A stretch of DNA of 64,000 nucleotides from assembly GCF_014647115.1 (NCBI RefSeq), contig NZ_BMOO01000002.1, positions 1-64,000 on the forward strand. The letters are read 5' to 3'. Positions within the stretch are counted from its first letter, which is position 1, and every line of letters begins with the position of its first letter. The DNA is from Halarchaeum rubridurum (GTDB lineage Archaea; Halobacteriota; Halobacteria; Halobacteriales; Halobacteriaceae). Both the position numbers and the translations under genes were made by a program. The notes beneath the pieces are model-generated. The model worked only from the letters and a program-made list of their open reading frames with translations, was not told where the DNA came from and ran no database searches. Shown here one piece after another: positions 40,965-49,943 of the stretch.

Positions 40965-42110
40965 CTACGAGCGCTTGTAGACGATGTCGCGCTGGACCTC
41001 GTTGACGCCCTCGTAGATGAGCGGGAGGCGCGCGTCCCGGTAGAGCCGCGAGATACGCCGCTCGTCGAGGACGCCGCGGCCGCCGTGGAGGCGCATCCCG
41101 GTCTCGGCGCACTCGACGGCTGTCTCCGTCGCCTTCGTCTTCGCCATCGCGCTCCAGTCGCTCGCCGAGTCGTTCGTCTCGACGCGCTCCGCCGCCCGCC
41201 ACGTCAGGGCGCGCGCGCTCTCGAACTCCGTGCGCATGTCCGCGAGGTCGTGTTGGACGGACTGGAACTCGCCGACGGGCCGGCCGAACTCCTCGCGCTC
41301 CTCGACGAACGCCCACGCCTCCTCGATGGCCGCGGCGGCGATACCGAGTCCGTGACCCGCGGCCGAGATGCGGCCGTGGTCGAAGAACTCCGCGACCATC
41401 CGGAACCCCTCGCCGCGCTCGCCGACGAGGTTCGCCGCCGGGACGCGACAGTCGTCGAAGACGATGTGGGCCTGCTGGGAGGCCCGCATCCCGATCTTTT
41501 CGGGGATGTGCTCGGCCGCGTACCCCGGCGCATCCGTCGGGACGACCACGAGCGAGTGGTTCGCGTGCCGGTCGTCGGTATCCTCCGTCTTCACGTACGT
41601 CAGGACCCAGTCGGCGTCGATGCCGTTCCCGATCCAGTACTTCTCGCCGTCGATGACCCACTCGTCGCCGTCGCGCTCCGCCCGCGTCTCCATTCCCGCG
41701 AGGTCGCTCCCCGTCTCGGGCTCGGAGATAGCCATCCCCGTGAACGACTCGCCGCTCGGAACTCCCGGCAGGTAGCGCTCCTTTTGCGCCTCCGTGCCGT
41801 AGCGTTCGAGGATGTTCGTCCCGAAACTCCGCCCGCGGATCGCCATCCCGATGCCGGCGTCCGCGCGGAAGAGTTCCTCCGTGATGGCGAGGCTCTCCGC
41901 GAGCGACGCCCCCCGGCCGCCGTACGACGCCGGTATCTCGACCCCGACGAGGTCAGCCTCGACCGCCGCCTCGACGACCTTGTCGGGGTACGTCCCGTCC
42001 GCGAAGTGCCGGGCCGCGTTCGGTTCGACGTGCTCACGGGCGAACGCCCGCGCGTCGCGTTTGGCTTCGCGGACCGCCGCCGGGACGAGGGACTCGTCCA
42101 AGAGCTCCAT
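40965..42110 (-). CDS. Acyl-CoA dehydrogenase
   Basis: A 381-residue FAD enzyme for the first step of beta-oxidation. FTGMAISEPETGSDLAGMET and WVIDGEKYWIGNG are the two family signatures, and the catalytic base Glu lies in PLIYEGVNEVQRDIV. MRLHGGRGVLDERRISRLYRD is the usual C-terminal region. Electrons would go to an electron transfer flavoprotein not present here. ATG 42110 is about 30 nt after an AGCTTTGC box, so it is leaderless. It lies in line with the acyl-CoA synthetase (67 bp upstream) and HAD/hydratase genes, all read leftward. Acyl chain preference cannot be judged. Confidence 0.94.
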   Translation of the reverse strand: MELLDESLVPAAVREAKRDARAFAREHVEPNAARHFADGTYPDKVVEAAVEADLVGVEIPASYGGRGASLAESLAITEELFRADAGIGMAIRGRSFGTNILERYGTEAQKERYLPGVPSGESFTGMAISEPETGSDLAGMETRAERDGDEWVIDGEKYWIGNGIDADWVLTYVKTEDTDDRHANHSLVVVPTDAPGYAAEHIPEKIGMRASQQAHIVFDDCRVPAANLVGERGEGFRMVAEFFDHGRISAAGHGLGIAAAAIEEAWAFVEEREEFGRPVGEFQSVQHDLADMRTEFESARALTWRAAERVETNDSASDWSAMAKTKATETAVECAETGMRLHGGRGVLDERRISRLYRDARLPLIYEGVNEVQRDIVYKRS

Positions 42111-42177
42111 GGCGGGACCGACGCACAACGCCAGCAAAGCTCTTTCGCCGCCGTCGTCCGGTACCGTCGCCGTCGCG

Positions 42178-43863
42178 CTACGACTCCTCGATGCCCTCCT
42201 CCTCGCGGAGCTCGGTCCGCCGAATCTTTCCGGTCGACGTCCGCGGGAGCGTGTGCACGAACTCCAGTTCGCGCGGGTACTCGTACTTCGCCAGGCGCTC
42301 TTTGACGTGCGACTGGAGGTCGGCGCGGAGGTCCTCGGAGGCCTCGTAGCCGTCCGCGAGGACGATGAAGGCCTTCGGAATCTCGCCGCGCGTCTCGTGC
42401 GGGATGCCGATGACGCCGGCCTCCGAGACGGCCTCGTGGGTGACGAGCGCCTCCTCGATCTCGTCCGGGCCGAAGCGGTAGCCGGAGCTGATGATGAGGT
42501 CGTTGTCGCGGGCGTGGAACTGGTAGTAGCCGTCCTCGTCGCGCGAGACGAGGTCCTCCGAGAGCAGCCAGCCGTCCTGGACCTTCTCCGCGGTCGCCTC
42601 CGGCTTCCCGAGGTACTCGACGAACAGCATCGGGTCGCCATCGTACGTCACGGCGAGCTCGCCGATTTCGCCCGGCTCCGTGATCTCCTCGCGCGTGTCG
42701 GGGTCGAGAATCGCCACCTCGTGGCCGACCGAGGGGACGCCGAAGTGGTCGATGCGGTGGTCGATGCCGAAGCCGGGGTCGTCGGAGATGAGGCCGCCGA
42801 CCTCCGTGGAGCCGTACCCCTCGATGAACGCGGCGTTCTCGAAGGTCGTCGTCGCCCACTCGATGATGCTCTCGCCGGCGGACTCCCCGCCCGTCGAGAA
42901 CGACTGGAGGCTCGTGAGGTCGTAGCGCTCGCCCGCGTCCTCGACCTGCATCATCATCCGGACGGCCGTCGGCGGGAGGTTCAGCTGCGTCACCTCGAAG
43001 CGCTCGACGAGTTCGAACTCCGCCTCGGCGTCGAACTTCCCCTCCGGGCGGCCGACGACCGGGATGCCGTAGAACAGCGGCGGGAGCACCATCTGGTTCA
43101 GCGACATGATCCACGACCACTCCGAGATGGTCCGCACGACCTGGTCGTCGCCCGTCTCGTGGCCCTGGAGGCTGACGAACTGCGGGAGGAGCCCGAGCAG
43201 GTGGCGGTGGGCGTGGACCGCGCCCTTCGGTTGGCCCGTCGTCCCGCTCGTGTAGATGATGCAGGCCGGGTCCTCCGGGTCGGTCGCGCGCGTCTCGAAC
43301 TCGGTGCTTCGACCCTCGATGGCGTCCCAGAAGCACGTCTCGTCGCCCTCGTCGAACCCCTCGTTCGTCACGACGACGGAGAGCGAGTCGAGGTCGTCGC
43401 GGATCGGCCGGAACGTCTCGATTGCCCCCTCGTCGACGACGAACGCCACGGAGTCCGAGTCGTCGAGCCGGTAGCGGAGGCCGTCCGTCCCGAGGAGCAC
43501 GCTGAGCGGGACCGTGACCGCGCCGAGTTTGAACGCCGCGAGGTGCGCGACGAGCGATTGGAGGCGCTGGGTCCCGTTCACCGCGACGCGGTCGCCCGCC
43601 GCCACGCCGCGCTCGTCGAGGTAGTTCGCAAAGCGGTTCGCGTACCCCCGGAGCTGTCGGAAGGTGTACGTCCGCTCCTCGCCGTCCTCGGCGACGTAGA
43701 GCGCGACGCTGTTCTTCTTCTCCTCCGCCCACCGGTCGCAGACGTAGTGCGCGATGTTGAACGTCTCCGGCACCTCCCACTCGAACCACTCGCGGGCCTC
43801 CGCGAGCGTATCGAACCCCTGCTCGTGGAAGTAGTAGCTCTCCAGTCGGTCTCTTTCGTCCAT
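42178..43863 (-). CDS. Acyl-CoA synthetase (AMP-forming)
   Basis: A 561-residue ligase that activates a carboxylate with ATP and CoA. Core motifs are the P-loop CIIYTSGTTGQPKGAVHAH, the adenylate motif IEGYGSTEVGG, the hinge LLSEDLVSRDEDGYYQFHAR and the catalytic Lys in LPRTSTGKIRRTEL. The pattern resembles medium-chain and acetyl-CoA synthetase-like haloarchaeal enzymes. A GTTTATTG box (about 43889-43896) lies about 30 nt before ATG 43863. It feeds the acyl-CoA dehydrogenase directly downstream. Confidence 0.94.
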   Translation of the reverse strand: MDERDRLESYYFHEQGFDTLAEAREWFEWEVPETFNIAHYVCDRWAEEKKNSVALYVAEDGEERTYTFRQLRGYANRFANYLDERGVAAGDRVAVNGTQRLQSLVAHLAAFKLGAVTVPLSVLLGTDGLRYRLDDSDSVAFVVDEGAIETFRPIRDDLDSLSVVVTNEGFDEGDETCFWDAIEGRSTEFETRATDPEDPACIIYTSGTTGQPKGAVHAHRHLLGLLPQFVSLQGHETGDDQVVRTISEWSWIMSLNQMVLPPLFYGIPVVGRPEGKFDAEAEFELVERFEVTQLNLPPTAVRMMMQVEDAGERYDLTSLQSFSTGGESAGESIIEWATTTFENAAFIEGYGSTEVGGLISDDPGFGIDHRIDHFGVPSVGHEVAILDPDTREEITEPGEIGELAVTYDGDPMLFVEYLGKPEATAEKVQDGWLLSEDLVSRDEDGYYQFHARDNDLIISSGYRFGPDEIEEALVTHEAVSEAGVIGIPHETRGEIPKAFIVLADGYEASEDLRADLQSHVKERLAKYEYPRELEFVHTLPRTSTGKIRRTELREEEGIEES

Positions 43864-43935
43864 TCAGTTCGACCTGTTCCGGTCACACTACAATAAACGT
43901 TATCTAAGGTGTTCAACACCAGCCGCCGGAAATCC

Positions 43936-45879
43936 CTACTCGAAGTCGGGGTCCCGGTCGTGGGTGAACGCCTCGACGCCCTCCAGCATGTCGTCCGTCG
44001 TCGACAGCAGGCCGAACGCCTGGCTCTCCATGGCGATGGCGGTCTTCAGGCTCGCGTCCTGCCCCTCGTTGATGACCTGCTTTGCGACCTTCAGCGCTGT
44101 CTGCGGGCCGTCGGCGATGTCGGAGACGAACGCCTCGACGGTCTCCTCGAACTCCTCCTCGGGGACGGCGCGGTTCAGGATGCCCCAGTCGACGGCTTTC
44201 TCGGCGCTTATCTGCTCGCCCCGGAAGACGAGTTCCTTCGTGCGCGCCTCGCCGACGAGGCGCACGAGACGCTGCGTGCCGCCGCCGCCGGGGATGAGTC
44301 CGAGGTTTATCTCGGGGCTCCCGAGGCGCGAGCTCTCCGTGGCGAGGCGGATGTCGCAGGCCATCGTGATCTCGAAGCCGCCGCCGAGACAGAGGCCGTC
44401 GATCTTGGCTATCGTCGGGCGCTCGAAGTCGTAGATGGTCTCGACGGCGTCCTCAACCGCCATCAGGTCGGTCGCGTCCGCGGTCGTGAAGCCCGTGATG
44501 TCCGCGCCCGCGCTGAACGCGCGGTCGCCCGCCCCCTCGAAGGTGACACAGGTGACCTCGTCCGTGTCGACGCGCTTGAGCAGCCGGTCGATCTCGTTCA
44601 GCATGTCGTCCGAGAGCGCGTTCAGGCGCTCCTCGCGGTCGAAGACGACGCGCAGGACGCCGTCCTCGTCGATCTCGTGCTCGATGTAGTGGTACGGGCC
44701 GCCGTCCGCGTAGTCGTAGAAGCCCCGTCCGGCGTCCTCGCCCGTGTGGCCGTTCTCGACGAGTTCGACGAGGTAGTCCGCGGGCTCGTAGCGTTCCGCG
44801 CCGGTCTCCTCGTAGAGCGACTCGACTTTCTCCAGCACGCGGTCGAGGCCGAGCTTATCGCCGGTTCGACACGTCCCCTCGGGGAGGCCGCCGCCGAGGC
44901 GCATGGCGATGTCGATGTCCTCGGGGTCCGCGACGCCCTGCCCGACGAGCCGCGCCGCCTCGTTGACCATCCGTGCCTCGACGCGGAGCGTGTCGAACCC
45001 CTCGCCGTCACCCGGCTCGTAGTTCACGCCCGCGCCGTCCTCGTAGTCGTAGAAGCCCTCGCCGGTCTTGCGCCCGAGGTCGTCGGCGTCGACGAGCGAG
45101 CGATAACACTCGGGGACGGGTTCGTCCCACTGGTCGCGCGTGTGGACGAAGATGTCGAGGCCGCCGAAGTCCGCGAGCTCGAACGGGCCCATCGGGTAGC
45201 CGCGCCGGTAGACCATCGCCGCGTCGGCCTGCCGGACGCCGTCGGCGTCGCCCGCGTCGAGCATCCAGCCCGGCTCCTCCATGAACGGCACGAGGACGTT
45301 GTTCACGACGAACTCGGGGATGTCCTTGCGGACGAGTACCGGCGTCTTGTCGAGGGACTCGACGAACGCGTAGGCCGTATCGACGACCTCCTCGTCGGTC
45401 TCCTCGCCGGAGACGACCTCGACGAGGTCCATCTTCACCGGCGGGTTGAAGAAGTGCATCCCGCAGAGGCGCTCGGGGTGGTCCGTCTCCGCCGCGATGT
45501 CCGTCACGCGCAGGCTCGAGGTGTTCGTGGCGAGAATCGTCCCCTCGTCGGTCGCCGCCTCGACGTCCGCGAAGAGGCCGCGCTTCATCTCCAGGTCCTC
45601 GGGGATGGCCTCGACGACGAGGTCGGCGTCCCCGACGGCCTCGGCGAGGTCCGTCGTCGTCCGCACGCGCTCGAGGACGTCCTCGGGGTCCTCGTCGAGT
45701 TGGCCCTTCTCGGCCAGCTTCCCGACGCTCCACTTCAGTTGCTCGTAGCCGTCCTCGACGTACGACTCCTCGATGTCCCGGAGGAAGACGTCGTAGCCCG
45801 CAATCGCCGAGACCTCGGCGATTCCGTGACCCATGCTTCCCGCTCCGAGCACTGCGACGGTGTCGATCTCGCGTCCCAT
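43936..45879 (-). CDS. Fused 3-hydroxyacyl-CoA dehydrogenase / enoyl-CoA hydratase
   Basis: A 647-residue bifunctional beta-oxidation enzyme in the archaeal order, dehydrogenase first and hydratase last, the reverse of bacterial FadB. The dehydrogenase has VLGAGSMGHGIAEV and the His-bearing GMHFFNPPVKMDLVEVV; a second dehydrogenase C-domain follows (about 290-385). The hydratase has RAFSAGADITG, the oxyanion segment GLCLGGGFEITMACD and PEINLGLIPGGGGTQRL with a catalytic Glu. ATG 45879 (MGREIDTVAV) is chosen over 45891 because the TATA-like TTGATTACC (45902-45910) predicts a transcript start near 45881. The enzyme would convert enoyl-CoA to 3-ketoacyl-CoA for the thiolase. Confidence 0.95.
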   Translation of the reverse strand: MGREIDTVAVLGAGSMGHGIAEVSAIAGYDVFLRDIEESYVEDGYEQLKWSVGKLAEKGQLDEDPEDVLERVRTTTDLAEAVGDADLVVEAIPEDLEMKRGLFADVEAATDEGTILATNTSSLRVTDIAAETDHPERLCGMHFFNPPVKMDLVEVVSGEETDEEVVDTAYAFVESLDKTPVLVRKDIPEFVVNNVLVPFMEEPGWMLDAGDADGVRQADAAMVYRRGYPMGPFELADFGGLDIFVHTRDQWDEPVPECYRSLVDADDLGRKTGEGFYDYEDGAGVNYEPGDGEGFDTLRVEARMVNEAARLVGQGVADPEDIDIAMRLGGGLPEGTCRTGDKLGLDRVLEKVESLYEETGAERYEPADYLVELVENGHTGEDAGRGFYDYADGGPYHYIEHEIDEDGVLRVVFDREERLNALSDDMLNEIDRLLKRVDTDEVTCVTFEGAGDRAFSAGADITGFTTADATDLMAVEDAVETIYDFERPTIAKIDGLCLGGGFEITMACDIRLATESSRLGSPEINLGLIPGGGGTQRLVRLVGEARTKELVFRGEQISAEKAVDWGILNRAVPEEEFEETVEAFVSDIADGPQTALKVAKQVINEGQDASLKTAIAMESQAFGLLSTTDDMLEGVEAFTHDRDPDFE

Positions 45880-45921
45880 CGTGCCATCCATTCGCGCAAT
45901 CGGTAATCAAGGTGACGGTGC

Positions 45922-46674
45922 CTACCGCCCGTACTGATACTTGATGGAGATGCGGTTGCGCGACTCCTTGAGCGCGCCGACCAGTTCGTCCTGGTACGAC
46001 TCGTTCCGGATGCGCTCCGAGGGACAGGCGATGGCGAGGCTGGCGACGTGGTCGTCGTCCGGGTGGAGCGGGACGGCGACGGTCCCCATCCCGACGACCT
46101 GCTGGTCGACGTCGACGGCGTGGCCGTCCTCGCGGATGCTCGCCAGGCGCTCCCGGAGGCGCTCGGGGTCTGTCACGGTCCGGTCGGTCACGCGTTCGAG
46201 GCCGCCGTCGAGGACCGCGTCGACGCGCTCCGCGGGCATGTGCGCGAGGATGGTCTTCCCGGACGCGGTCGTGTGGAGCGGGGTCCGCATCCCCGAGTAC
46301 GTCCCGAGTTCGAGGGCGTTCTCCCCCGGGCGCTGGTGGAGGATGACCGCGCCCCCCGCCTCCTCGACGGCGAGCGTCGGGAGCTCCCCCGTCTCGCGCG
46401 ACAAGCGCGATATCTCCTCGCGCGCGGCCTGGAAGACCCGATTGCGGTACTGTAGGCGCGTCCCCATATCTAAAAACCGGTAGCTCAGCTCGTACGTCCC
46501 GCCGTCGTTGACCGCGTAGCCGACGGCTTCGAGCGAGCGCAGGTAGCCGTGCGCGGTGCTCCGGTGGATGTCGAGGGCCTCGGCGACCGCCGCCGGCCCC
46601 GCCCCGTCCTCGCGCCAGAGCACGTCCACCACCTCGAAGACCCGTTCGACCGATTGCATCGTGGGCGTCGTCAT
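45922..46674 (-). CDS. IclR-family regulator 1
   Basis: A 250-residue regulator. Residues 5-65 form the winged helix (SVERVFEVVDVLWREDG, then DIHRSTAHGYLRSLEAVGY) and residues 80-250 the IclR effector domain (TPLHTTASGKTILAHMP, then VVGMGTVAVPLH). Such proteins control aromatic and fatty-acid catabolism in response to a pathway metabolite. ATG 46674 or 46659 could be the start; the promoter has a GATATACCC box and a palindrome at 46699-46712. It sits between the beta-oxidation genes and the thiolase, so these are the likely targets. The HAD/hydratase gene lies 42 bp downstream. Confidence 0.92.
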   Translation of the reverse strand: MTTPTMQSVERVFEVVDVLWREDGAGPAAVAEALDIHRSTAHGYLRSLEAVGYAVNDGGTYELSYRFLDMGTRLQYRNRVFQAAREEISRLSRETGELPTLAVEEAGGAVILHQRPGENALELGTYSGMRTPLHTTASGKTILAHMPAERVDAVLDGGLERVTDRTVTDPERLRERLASIREDGHAVDVDQQVVGMGTVAVPLHPDDDHVASLAIACPSERIRNESYQDELVGALKESRNRISIKYQYGR

Positions 46675-46698
46675 CGTCTCGCAGTTCGTCGCGCACCA

Positions 46699-46712
46699 CC
46701 AAATTCGTTTGG
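46699..46712. promoter_or_regulatory. Palindromic operator candidate upstream of IclR regulator 1
   Basis: CCAAATTCGTTTGG is a perfect 5-bp-arm palindrome with a 4-bp centre. It lies between the TATA-like box (about 46709-46718, leftward) and the start codon, where a bound dimer would block initiation. A half-site-like ACCAAACGG occurs at about 46915-46923. Autoregulation by IclR is common, so this is a reasonable but untested site. Confidence 0.4.
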
Positions 46713-46719
46713 GTATATC

Positions 46720-47070
46720 AGACGAGGTACGGCGACGCCGGCTCGACCGTGGCACGCCGTCACGGGCGAACCCCCGCGTGCCGCGCCGCTGGACGGCGTG
46801 ACTCGTCACGCGAACGCCCGCGAATGCGTCCGCCCGTCGCCCCCGTTCCTTACAGCGGTATCGTCGTAAAGTGAGAGCGGGTCCCTCCCGGCTGGCGCCG
46901 AGACGTTTCTCATTACCAAACGGATACTCGGGAAGTCGTTCGACGCGGCGACGACGCGCGCCCGCTGGTCGCCCACTCAAGCATACCTACTTGCGCGCCG
47001 TCGGCCCCGACGGGACGCGGGATTCGGCCCGTGCCGGGCGCGTCGGCCGTCGCGTGCACGGACCGCAACA
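46720..47070. other. Gap between IclR regulator 1 and the thiolase unit, no gene seen
   Basis: No protein-like frame is visible. The segment contains TTCTCATTACCAAACGG (about 46907-46923), which is AT-richer and may be an operator half-site. A promoter for the thiolase leader follows at 47071-47076 (TTAATT). Confidence 0.5.
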
Positions 47071-47101
47071 TTAATTGTGTCACTCTCCCTTGCCACACGT
47101 G

Positions 47102-47167
47102 ATGCAGAGTGATAACGAGCGCCACGACGTGGTCGGCGGCGGCGACGCGCCGGAGGCCGCGCCGTGA
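47102..47167 (+). CDS. Candidate leader micro-ORF (21 codons) of the thiolase unit
   Basis: A TATA-like TTAATT (47071-47076) lies 26-31 nt before ATG 47102, placing the transcript start at the ATG. The peptide begins MQSDNERHDV and ends APEAAP. Its TGA (47165-47167) overlaps the thiolase GTG (47164-47166) as GTGA. GGAGG (47152-47156) is 7 nt before that GTG. It has the same form as the leader ORFs at 5250, 27154, 31509 and 19934. Translation is unproven. Confidence 0.4.
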   Translation: MQSDNERHDVVGGGDAPEAAP

Positions 47168-48357
47168 CGCGGAACGCCGCAATCGTCGGTGGCGGCCACA
47201 CCGACTGGGGCGAGCGGGACGCGACGTGGAAGGACCTCGCGCAGGAGGCCGGGAAGGCGACGTTCGACGACGTGCCGGACGTCGGCCCGAAGGACATCGA
47301 GGGGCTGTTCGTCGGCGCCGTGCAGCCGGAGCGCTTCGCGTTCCAGTCGCACGTTGCGCCGCTCGTCGCCGAACTCCTCGGCGTCGAGGCGGACTCGATG
47401 ATCGCCCGGACCGAACTCGCGTGCGCGAGCGGGCAGGCCGCGCTGCGCTACGCGTGGCTCGCCATCGCCGCCGGCCAACTCGACACCGCGCTCGTCGTCG
47501 GCGTCGAGAAGATGCACCTCCCCGACGGCCACGGCGAGGAGATGCAGACGAGCATGTCGAACGTCGTTGATCGCGAGTTCGACGGCGTCAACGGGCTCAA
47601 CGCCCCGACGTACTTCTCCTTCCTCGGCCAGCGACACATGCACGAGTACGGGACGACCCAAGAACAGCTGGCGAAGGTCGCGGTGAAGAACAAGAGCCAC
47701 GCCGCGAACAACCCCTACGCGCAGTTCCAGATGGACATCGACGTCGACGACGTCCTCGACTCCTACCCCATCGCGCCGCCCCTACACCTCTTCGACTGTA
47801 GCGGCGTCACGGACGGCGCGGCGGGCCTCATACTCATGAGCGAGGAGAAGGCCCGCGAGGTCACCGACGAGGCGACGTACATCACCGGGAGCGGTCAGTC
47901 CACCATGGCCGGCAACTCCGTCAACAACATCCCGTCGTTCTCCGCGTGGCCGCAGGCGACCGTCGCCGCCGAGCAGGCCTACGAGCAGGCCGGCATCGAG
48001 GACCCCGTGAGGGACCTCGACGTCGCCGAGATACACGACTGCTTCTCCATCAGCGAGATAATCGAGTACGAGGACCTCGGGTGGGTCGAGAAGGGCGAGG
48101 GCGGGCAGTTCATCGAGGACGGCCGCAGCGAACTCGACGGCGATATCGCCGTCAACCCCCGCGGTGGCCTGCTCGGCTGCGGGCACCCGCTGGGCGCGAC
48201 CGGCGTCTCGCAGGCCCTCGAAGTCCACAAGCAGTTCACGGGGCAGGTCGAGTCCGCCCGCCAGGTGCCGGACAGCCCCGAGACGGGCCTCATCCACAAC
48301 CTCAGCGGGAGCGCGTCGGTACACAGCGTCATGACGCTCGGGAGGGACCCGCAATGA
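47164..48357 (+). CDS. Thiolase (SCP-2 type acetyl-CoA acetyltransferase)
   Basis: A 397-residue condensing/cleaving enzyme. ELACASGQAALRYAW has the nucleophile Cys, EIHDCFSISEII a catalytic His, and LLGCGHPLGATGVSQALEV the second His. This is the archaeal type that works together with a DUF35 protein, which follows with a 4-bp ATGA overlap. It could cleave the 3-ketoacyl-CoA made by the HAD/hydratase, or run in reverse as in mevalonate synthesis; in this cluster degradation is more likely. GTG 47164 is supported by GGAGG 7 nt upstream and by overlap with the leader ORF stop. Confidence 0.92.
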   Translation: MTRNAAIVGGGHTDWGERDATWKDLAQEAGKATFDDVPDVGPKDIEGLFVGAVQPERFAFQSHVAPLVAELLGVEADSMIARTELACASGQAALRYAWLAIAAGQLDTALVVGVEKMHLPDGHGEEMQTSMSNVVDREFDGVNGLNAPTYFSFLGQRHMHEYGTTQEQLAKVAVKNKSHAANNPYAQFQMDIDVDDVLDSYPIAPPLHLFDCSGVTDGAAGLILMSEEKAREVTDEATYITGSGQSTMAGNSVNNIPSFSAWPQATVAAEQAYEQAGIEDPVRDLDVAEIHDCFSISEIIEYEDLGWVEKGEGGQFIEDGRSELDGDIAVNPRGGLLGCGHPLGATGVSQALEVHKQFTGQVESARQVPDSPETGLIHNLSGSASVHSVMTLGRDPQ

Positions 48358-48866
48358 GCGACGAGCCGCCCCGCGGGTCGACGAGCGTGCCGGACGCCGT
48401 GGACTTCCCGCGACTCTTCGACTTCTACGAGATACAGAGCGAGGACGAGACGCGCATCCACGAGTTCTACGAGAACCTCGACGCGGGGTCGCTCACGACC
48501 ACGGAGTGTGAGGACTGCGGCGAACTCCACTTCCCGCCGCGCGTCGTCTGCCCCGAGTGCACCAGCGACGACCTCTCCTACACGTCGCTCCCGCACACGG
48601 GGACGCTCCACGCGTTCTCCGTGATGCGCGCCGGTGCGCCCATCGGGAAGGTCGACGACCTCCCGTTCGTCGTCGGCATCGTCGACCTCGACGGCGTCGA
48701 CGTGCGCCTCTCCGCGCGCATCGACGACGCCGAGTACGACGACCTCACCATCGGCGACCCGGTCGAACTGAAGGTCGTCGACATCGAGGGCCCGGACGAC
48801 CTCGAACGCGTCTTCTACCGCTTCGTCCCCACGGACACGGACGCGGAGGCGGGCGCGGACGCGTAG
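48354..48866 (+). CDS. DUF35 zinc-ribbon/OB-fold partner of thiolase
   Basis: A 170-residue protein with a rubredoxin-like zinc ribbon (TECEDCGELHFPPRVVCPEC, four Cys near residues 49-66) followed by an OB fold (GTLHAFSVMRAG, VDVRLSARIDDAEYD, DPVELKVVDIEG). In archaea the homologue bridges thiolase and HMG-CoA synthase and channels the acyl-CoA. Here it overlaps the thiolase stop, and no HMG-CoA synthase is near, so it probably is a dedicated subunit of this thiolase. The N-terminal extension (about 40 residues) contains a helical DFPRLFDFYEIQSEDE. Confidence 0.93.
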   Translation: MSDEPPRGSTSVPDAVDFPRLFDFYEIQSEDETRIHEFYENLDAGSLTTTECEDCGELHFPPRVVCPECTSDDLSYTSLPHTGTLHAFSVMRAGAPIGKVDDLPFVVGIVDLDGVDVRLSARIDDAEYDDLTIGDPVELKVVDIEGPDDLERVFYRFVPTDTDAEAGADA

Positions 48867-48905
48867 TCGACGCGGAACGAGGGCGCGGGGCGATTCCCGC
48901 CTCTC

Positions 48906-49943
48906 CTACGGGCGCACGAGGACCTTCACCTCGCCCGAGTCGCTGTCCGCGAGCGCCTCGAAGCCCTCGGACTCGATGTCGTCGAGGGCGATACGCGAGG
49001 TCACGAGCGGCTCGGGGTCGAGGTCGCCGGCCGCGAACTTCCGGAGGACGGTGCCGAACTCCTCGCCGGCGCGCGGCCCGGTCTGGTAGGCGGCGGAGCC
49101 GGTCGCGCTCCGCTGTGCGCTCACGTACTCCATGATGTCGGCCTCGATTGCGTCCTCGAAGACGCCGACGAGCGTCGTGTGCCCGTCCGGCCGGGTGGCC
49201 CCGACCGCGTCCGCGTAGCCCGATTCGGTCCCCGTGACGTCGAAGGCGACGTCGGCCCCGCCCCGCGTGTTCTCACGGACGGTCTCGACGAAGTCCGTCT
49301 CGCGCGGGTCGACGACGACGTCGGCCCCACACTCGGCGGCGAGCGCGCGCCGGGCCTCGCGGTGGCCGGAGGCGTACACCGTTCCGGCACCCACGTCGCG
49401 GGCCAACTGGACGGTTGCGAGCCCGATGGGCCCCATCCCGACGACGGCGACGTCGTCGCCCGACCGGATGGGCGACTGCAGCAGGCCGTGGTAGGCGACC
49501 GTGAACGGTTCGGCGACGGCGGCCGTCTCCGGCGAGACGCCGTCGGGGAGGGGGACGACGTTCGTCGCGGGGACGCGCACCCGCTCCGCGTACGCGCCGG
49601 GGCGCTGTGCGCCGACCACGACGAGGTTCCGACAGAGGTTGTACTGTCCGGCGTCGCAACACCAGCAGTCCTCGCAGGCGACGAGGGGGTTCACCACCAC
49701 CTCGGTCCCGACGGCGACGTCCGCGTCGGCCCCGGTCTCGGCGACGGTGCCACCGAACTCGTGGCCCATGACGTAGGGGAGCGACTCCTCGCCAGCGCGC
49801 GGGCCGTGGCTGTACTCGGCGAGGTCGGACCCGCAGATGCCGCAGGCCGCGACGTCGACGACGACTTCGTCCGGTTCGGGCGCGGGCGCGGCGACGTCCT
49901 CCACGCGGACGTCGCGGTTGGCGTGGTATCTGGCTGCTCGCAT
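48906..49943 (-). CDS. Zinc-dependent alcohol/polyol dehydrogenase, copy 2
   Basis: A 345-residue medium-chain dehydrogenase with intact sites: catalytic zinc Cys in AACGICGSDLAEY, HE in MGHEFGG, structural zinc CEDCWCCDAGQYNLC, Rossmann GMGPIGLATVQL. The double Cys in the structural lobe (CWCC) gives five Cys, which it shares with copy 3 at 58602. It resembles threonine/butanediol/sorbitol-type dehydrogenases. ATG 49943 (MRAARYHAN) is chosen since GATTTATGTG about 33 nt upstream looks like its promoter; the frame to 49958 adds five residues. It is divergent from the aldehyde dehydrogenase at 50202. Confidence 0.93.
   Translation of the reverse strand: MRAARYHANRDVRVEDVAAPAPEPDEVVVDVAACGICGSDLAEYSHGPRAGEESLPYVMGHEFGGTVAETGADADVAVGTEVVVNPLVACEDCWCCDAGQYNLCRNLVVVGAQRPGAYAERVRVPATNVVPLPDGVSPETAAVAEPFTVAYHGLLQSPIRSGDDVAVVGMGPIGLATVQLARDVGAGTVYASGHREARRALAAECGADVVVDPRETDFVETVRENTRGGADVAFDVTGTESGYADAVGATRPDGHTTLVGVFEDAIEADIMEYVSAQRSATGSAAYQTGPRAGEEFGTVLRKFAAGDLDPEPLVTSRIALDDIESEGFEALADSDSGEVKVLVRP

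Noticed and set aside
45887-45889. ATG at 45887-45885 as start of the HAD/hydratase fusion
   Set aside because: Out of frame with the enzyme.
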